A stretch of 36,379 nucleotides of DNA from assembly GCA_002402945.1 (NCBI GenBank), contig DHGV01000015.1:12377-48755 (forward strand), read 5' to 3'. This document shows positions 32,753 to 36,379 of the stretch, piece by piece. The translations under genes were made by a program, and so were the position numbers. The number at the start of each line of letters is the position of its first letter. Positions within the stretch are counted from its first letter, which is position 1. The notes under the pieces were generated by a model that did not search any database, was not told the DNA's origin, and saw only the letters and a list, made by a program, of their open reading frames with translations. The stretch comes from Pelotomaculum sp. UBA4789 (GTDB lineage: Bacteria; Bacillota; Desulfotomaculia; Desulfotomaculales; Pelotomaculaceae).

Positions 32753-33739
32753 CTTGCCGCCCGCTATTATGGGATCAGAAATATCCGTGTTGAAAATATA
32801 CCAAAACCTGGGTGCGGCCCTGGTCAGGCCCTGATCAAGGTTGCCTGCGCCGGCATCTGCGGCTCAGACCTGCATATATTCAGAAAAGGTATGTTTATGA
32901 CCTACGTCCCTGAAACCATGGGGCATGAATTTTCCGGTATAGTGGAGCAGGTCGGCGAGGAAGTAACAGAAGTGCGCCCCGGTGATCATGTTATAGGCGA
33001 CCCGCGTGTTTCCTGCGGCGCCTGCAGGTGGTGCCGGGAGGGATCTTTTAACCTGTGCCCCAGCCTGGGCTTTATCGGTGAAGTTATGCCCGGCTGTTTT
33101 GCTGAGTGCCTGGTCCTGGACGAAAAAAAACTAATCAAAGTACCTGTCACGCTTGATCTTCGCCGGGCGGCCCTGGTGGAGCCCTTGGCAGTGGCGCTGC
33201 ATATTGCCGATAAGGGCCGTTTTTCAGGGACGAAACATCTTGGCGTTGTCGGCGCCGGTCCGATCGGCCTGCTCACTGTCATCGTTGCCAAGTCCATGTC
33301 GGTAAAACAGGTGTCTGTCATAGATATATCGCCGGATAGGCTGGAACTGGCCGGCAGGCTGGGCGCCGTTGTCTTGAACTCATTCCCGGCAGGCGAATGC
33401 GATATGCCGGACACGGTGGTGGAAGCGGTGGGGGTGGAGTCAACCCTGGCCGGCGCGCTTGGTTGGCTAAAACCTCAGGGCAGGTTGGTAATGGCCGGCT
33501 TGTACGAGGAAAAGATAACGCTTGACCCCAATGAAATTGTTGTTAAGGAACTTGAGCTGGCTGGAGAGGATGCCTATGAAACGGCTGACCTGCATAAAGC
33601 TGTTGAGATATTGGCAGGTGGCATGCCGGAAGCCGATCAAATGATTACTCACGTGATGCCATTGGAATCCGCTGCCTCCGCTTTCGAAATGTTGACTTGC
33701 GCTGATAAAAAGGCGTGTAAAATTTTACTTGCCCCTTAA
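32750..33739 (+). CDS. Zinc-dependent medium-chain alcohol/polyol dehydrogenase
   Basis: 329 residues of the MDR (threonine/sorbitol dehydrogenase-like) family. The catalytic zinc site is visible as GICGSDLH and GHEFSGIVEQVGE. The structural zinc site has four Cys in SCGACRWCREGSFNLC. The Rossmann motif GVVGAGPIGLLTV binds NAD(P). It probably oxidises a secondary alcohol of a polyol-like compound or reduces the reverse. The position after two HisD-family alcohol dehydrogenases and a CUT2 transporter supports a catabolic pathway for a hydroxylated substrate. TTG 32750 has GGAGGTG at good spacing. It is followed after 16 bases by the hisC fragment. Confidence 0.92.
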   Translation: MLAARYYGIRNIRVENIPKPGCGPGQALIKVACAGICGSDLHIFRKGMFMTYVPETMGHEFSGIVEQVGEEVTEVRPGDHVIGDPRVSCGACRWCREGSFNLCPSLGFIGEVMPGCFAECLVLDEKKLIKVPVTLDLRRAALVEPLAVALHIADKGRFSGTKHLGVVGAGPIGLLTVIVAKSMSVKQVSVIDISPDRLELAGRLGAVVLNSFPAGECDMPDTVVEAVGVESTLAGALGWLKPQGRLVMAGLYEEKITLDPNEIVVKELELAGEDAYETADLHKAVEILAGGMPEADQMITHVMPLESAASAFEMLTCADKKACKILLAP

Positions 33740-33755
33740 CAGAAAGGTGATCAAA

Positions 33756-34322
33756 ATGTGCAGGGAAGACACAAATATTTTTAGAAATGGCCTGGCTGGG
33801 TTGACCCCGTACATACGGGGCAAACCAGTGGAAGAGGTCAGGCGCGGGCTGGGCTTGACGGGGCGGATCGTCAGGCTGGCCTCTAATGAAAACCCCCTTG
33901 GCCCTTCTCCCAAAGCCCTGGCGAAAATGAAAGATGTCCTGGGTGAGGTAAACCTATACCCGGACGGCGGCTGCTATGAGCTGAGAGAAGCCCTGGCCAG
34001 AAAGCATTCACTTTCGACCGGGCATTTTATATTTGGCAATGGTGTGGATAATCTAATCCCACTGGTGGTGAACACCTTTGTTAACAGCGGTGACGAGGTG
34101 ATCATCCCTTCGCCCAGCTTTGCCGCCTTACATACCAGCACTGTCATAGCGGGCGGGATACCGGTGGATGTGCCCCTGAAAAATTTCCATATTAACGTGG
34201 AGGATATTTGCAGCGCTGTCGGCCCGAAAACAAAAATGCTGATTTTGCGACCACCCCGGAATATAACAAGGATTATGAAATCACATGCGAAGATCCTTTC
34301 ACGATATCAGGCAGTAATATAG
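33756..34322 (+). pseudogene. hisC: Truncated hisC-family aminotransferase
   Basis: The first 164 residues are a normal HisC (histidinol-phosphate aminotransferase/PLP fold I) N-terminal half: LTPYIRGKPVEEVRR, RLASNENPLGPSPKALAKM, LYPDGGCYELREALA, FGNGVDNLIPLVVNTF and GPKTKMLIL. The family continues with CNPNNPTG and a PLP lysine about 60 residues later. Here the homology stops at about 34247, and the frame runs through foreign sequence to a TAG at 34320-34322. The PLP lysine and the second half (about 190 residues) are missing, so the product cannot be functional. ATG 33756 follows AGAAAGGTG. Either a genomic deletion or an assembly join caused this. Confidence 0.85.
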
Positions 34323-35014
34323 TGATGTGGCCGGGTACTATTGCCGCTCCGGTTGCAACCAGCGTTACTGCCGTTGTATACGGTGACAGCGGAAACGGAT
34401 CAGACCTGGAGATAAGCTTTGCCGCCCCGAATGGGCAGAAAACTAAAATCGCGTCATACCGTGTGCTGGTAGTTAAGTCGGCTGATGCCGCAAGTTTTGA
34501 CCTCGCCGCGGCAAACGCGGTAACCGCAGGTAATTACACAATTGTTGATAAAATTATTGACGCTGTAAGTTACACTGTACAACTGGCTGCTGATGCCAAA
34601 GACGCAGATGGTGATACTGTCACCGATAGTGTGCCTTACAAGATATTTGTGCTGTCAGTGGCGGATGGCATCAATGCTACTGAAAACGCGCTGTCGGTCG
34701 CATCTGACGAGGTTAATTTAAGCGGCGGTGGTACTGCGACAATAACAATTAGCGGTATAGCGGCAGCTACTAATCTTGGTAAATTTAGATTTAATACTGA
34801 TACTGCAACAACCATTGCGGATCTGAATGGCAAAATTAAAGCCAATGGCGCTGATGCGGTTAAAATCGGCCCAAGAGGTGGCGATTTGACTGGGATGCAA
34901 TGGAACGCTGAATTTGCAACTATTCCTGAATATAACATAAATTATAAAATATCCAGCGAAATCCCGTTCACTATTTCAGGTAATGATACCGTAAATTGGA
35001 TTAGTGTTCCTTAA
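34235..35014 (+). pseudogene. 3' fragment of a surface-protein gene (fibronectin-like domain, terminal repeat)
   Basis: About 259 residues in a different frame from hisC, with no credible start or signal peptide; an in-frame TTG at 34208 lies inside hisC sequence. It begins with a unit ADFATTPEYNKDYEITCEDP...FTISG and ends with a similar unit AEFATIPEYNINYKISSEIP...FTISG, so these are two copies of a repeat. Between them is a fibronectin/Ig-like segment (YRVLVVKSADAASFDLAAAN, YKIFVLSVADGINATENALS) of a kind seen in Bacillus/Paenibacillus-type S-layer proteins. It appears to be the C-terminal part of a larger secreted protein whose 5' end was lost at the hisC junction. Confidence 0.7.
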
Positions 35015-35036
35015 GAAATATTGAGGGAGGTGCAGT

Positions 35037-35888
35037 TTGGCTAAAATATATGTAAGCAATATTAAAAGGATTATGCTCGGTGTGCTTACAATAAGCTGCC
35101 TGTTATTACTAGCTTTGCCGGCGATGGCCGCTGATGGTGACGGGACAGGAGGTGGGAAGGGCGAGCCCTTGAGCCTGGTTTCCTCCAACCCTTACGATGG
35201 CCAGCAAGATGTTGCACTGCCGCTGTTAATTACCATGACCTACAGTAAAAACGTGGTTAATATGATGGTGAGCGAAAACAACCTGAAATGTTTTTCGCTT
35301 TACGCGGCGGACGGCAGTATGGTACCAATCGATGTAATCATGGCGGATGACCAGATCGAACCGGAAAAGAAAAATGATGTGTCTTTAAAGCCGCTGCAGG
35401 ACTTAAAGCACAACACTGCCTATACTGTTAAAGTATCATCTGCTCTGAAATCGAAGAGTGGTGTCACCCTGGCCGGTGATTTGACGGTTAATTTTATTAC
35501 AGCTAAAGACAGTACTGTCACTGAACCAGCTGTAAGTGGTACCATAACACCGCAAAGTACGGTTGATCAATCCCCGGCAAACGTAAAAACAGAGACTCCA
35601 CCCGGCGCTGTTGAGCCACAGGTTGCACAGGCTGGCAAGAGCGACCAGGGTGGCGCAGATACAGGAAGCGCCGTGGCTCCAGGGAACAGCCCGGCTGCTT
35701 CCACAAGTGACAATACTAAAGACACCGGAGCAGGCAGCCAATCCGGGGAAACCGGCAAACCGGCGGGCGTTAATGAATCTGAGCTGCCGTTAGATAAACC
35801 GAATGCCGGGCTGACCTGGGCAATTGTTATAGCTGGTCTTGCCATAGTTGTTGCTGCTGGATATGCGCTCTCCAGGAGAAAGAAATAG
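35037..35888 (+). CDS. Big_5 Ig-like surface protein with C-terminal membrane anchor
   Basis: 283 residues. The signal peptide ends near AMAAD (about residue 33). A Big_5/SbsA-type Ig-like domain follows (LVSSNPYDGQQDVALPLLIT, LKHNTAYTVKVSSALKSKSG). Next is a low-complexity linker rich in Thr, Pro, Gly, Ala and Ser (about 160-245), then one transmembrane helix (WAIVIAGLAIVVAAGYAL) and the tail SRRKK. The end resembles a sortase-type cell-wall sorting signal, but LPXTG is not present; the nearest string is LPLDKP, so membrane retention is more likely. TTG 35037 follows GGGAGGTG. The gene is 22 bases after the truncated surface gene and 83 bases before the FecCD permease. Confidence 0.83.
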   Translation: MAKIYVSNIKRIMLGVLTISCLLLLALPAMAADGDGTGGGKGEPLSLVSSNPYDGQQDVALPLLITMTYSKNVVNMMVSENNLKCFSLYAADGSMVPIDVIMADDQIEPEKKNDVSLKPLQDLKHNTAYTVKVSSALKSKSGVTLAGDLTVNFITAKDSTVTEPAVSGTITPQSTVDQSPANVKTETPPGAVEPQVAQAGKSDQGGADTGSAVAPGNSPAASTSDNTKDTGAGSQSGETGKPAGVNESELPLDKPNAGLTWAIVIAGLAIVVAAGYALSRRKK

Positions 35889-35971
35889 TCTTACGGATTT
35901 AAGATAATTTTGCAGCATAGACGCCAGATATTAAATTAGTGCCGCGATGATTTGGAACTGCAGTTACGGGG

Positions 35972-36379
35972 GTGGACAGAGTCAGAAAAAAAACTATCTA
36001 TGCTATACTGCTGCTCAGCCCCCCATTATTTATATTCCTTTCCCTCTTCATCGGCAGGTATCATATACCTCTGCCGGCGATAGTCGAAATTTTATGGTGC
36101 AAGTTGACCTTCGGCAGCTGTAATCTACCTGATACTTATGTTTCCATTGTCTGGGACATCCGCCTGCCCCGCGCTATCCTGGGCGCCCTGGTGGGAGGCT
36201 GCCTGGCAATCAGCGGGGCCTCCTTTCAGGGCTTGTTCCGCAACCCTCTGGTAAGTTCCGGTATCCTGGGCGTCAGCTCCGGCGCTGGTTTTGGAGCAGC
36301 CCTGGCTATTATCTTATTCAGTTCAACTGCATATGCTTATGTATTTGCCTTTTTTTTCGGCGGCCTGGCGGTTTTGTTG
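35972..36379 (+). CDS. FecCD-family ABC transporter permease, N-terminal part
   Basis: 136 codons run to the window edge. Two membrane spans are visible with the family's conserved block IVWDIRLPRAILGALVGGCL, AISGASFQGLFRNPLVSSGI and LGVSSGAGFGAALAI. This family (BtuC, FhuB, FecC/D) moves iron-siderophore, heme or cobalamin complexes. The substrate cannot be told from this part. The start is uncertain: GTG 35972 gives a normal N terminus, but its GGGG run is very close. No substrate-binding protein lies immediately upstream; it may lie beyond the window. Confidence 0.88.
   Translation, partial: MDRVRKKTIYAILLLSPPLFIFLSLFIGRYHIPLPAIVEILWCKLTFGSCNLPDTYVSIVWDIRLPRAILGALVGGCLAISGASFQGLFRNPLVSSGILGVSSGAGFGAALAIILFSSTAYAYVFAFFFGGLAVLL

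Noticed and set aside
35780..35888. LPXTG sortase signal on the Big_5 protein
   Set aside because: The tail has the hydrophobic helix and basic end, but the motif position reads LPLDKP, which does not fit LPXTG or common variants.

Overview
The window looks like chromosomal DNA of a Gram-positive anaerobe of the class Clostridia, most likely a Peptococcaceae-type genome (Pelotomaculum/Desulfotomaculum-like). The signs are strong purine-rich ribosome binding sites, frequent TTG/GTG starts, S-layer-homology (SLH) anchors, lipoprotein signals, ECF transporters and heavy investment in molybdenum/tungsten uptake. The genus is inference. All recognised genes lie on the + strand. Both ends cut a gene: modA on the left and a FecCD-type permease on the right.

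Region 1 (1-5002), oxyanion uptake. modA (3' end), modB and a short modC form a molybdate ABC transporter, followed by a DUF4213/DUF364 protein and a terminator. A long AT-rich leader then carries a Moco/Tuco-type riboswitch ahead of two tandem TupA-like tungstate-binding lipoproteins. No TupB or TupC partner is in view.

Region 2 (5050-9241), an ECF vitamin-type transporter. It has a YkoE-like S component with an unusual C-terminal domain resembling the sulfite-oxidase (SUOX, molybdopterin-oxidoreductase) fold, a double-ATPase subunit and an EcfT permease. A small phosphotransferase-like gene follows.

Region 3 (9242-9814), gene-poor and rich in RNA structure. It holds a candidate riboswitch-like RNA and two or three terminator-like hairpins.

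Region 4 (9905-25825), a large surface-protein locus. It encodes a 1857-residue mosaic protein (SUOX-like, PKD, DUF4430 and Shr-type hemoprotein-interacting domains), a purple-acid-phosphatase-like enzyme with a C-terminal HID domain, and a compact operon. The operon contains an SLH-anchored protein with two SUOX-like domains, a membrane-anchored SUOX/Big2 protein, a MotA/TolQ/ExbB homologue, a DUF2149 protein, a second SLH-anchored SUOX protein and a SUOX lipoprotein. The same domain occurs in the ECF S component and in all these surface proteins except the phosphatase. I therefore propose that the locus is an extracellular capture and uptake system, possibly energised by an ExbB/ExbD-like motor, for a cofactor or metal complex. 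The ligand is unknown.

Region 5 (25826-34322), a catabolic-looking cluster. Two histidinol-dehydrogenase-family enzymes flank a ribose-type ABC transporter, followed by a zinc alcohol dehydrogenase and a truncated hisC-family aminotransferase. The first HisD homologue looks like the sulfopropanediol dehydrogenase (HpsN) branch. A pseudoknot-capable RNA element precedes the cluster.

Region 6 (34235-36379). The hisC frame breaks at a short stretch shared with the 3' part of an unrelated surface-protein gene, so this is either a deletion or an assembly mis-join. A Big_5 surface protein with a C-terminal anchor and the start of a FecCD-type iron/cobalamin permease follow.
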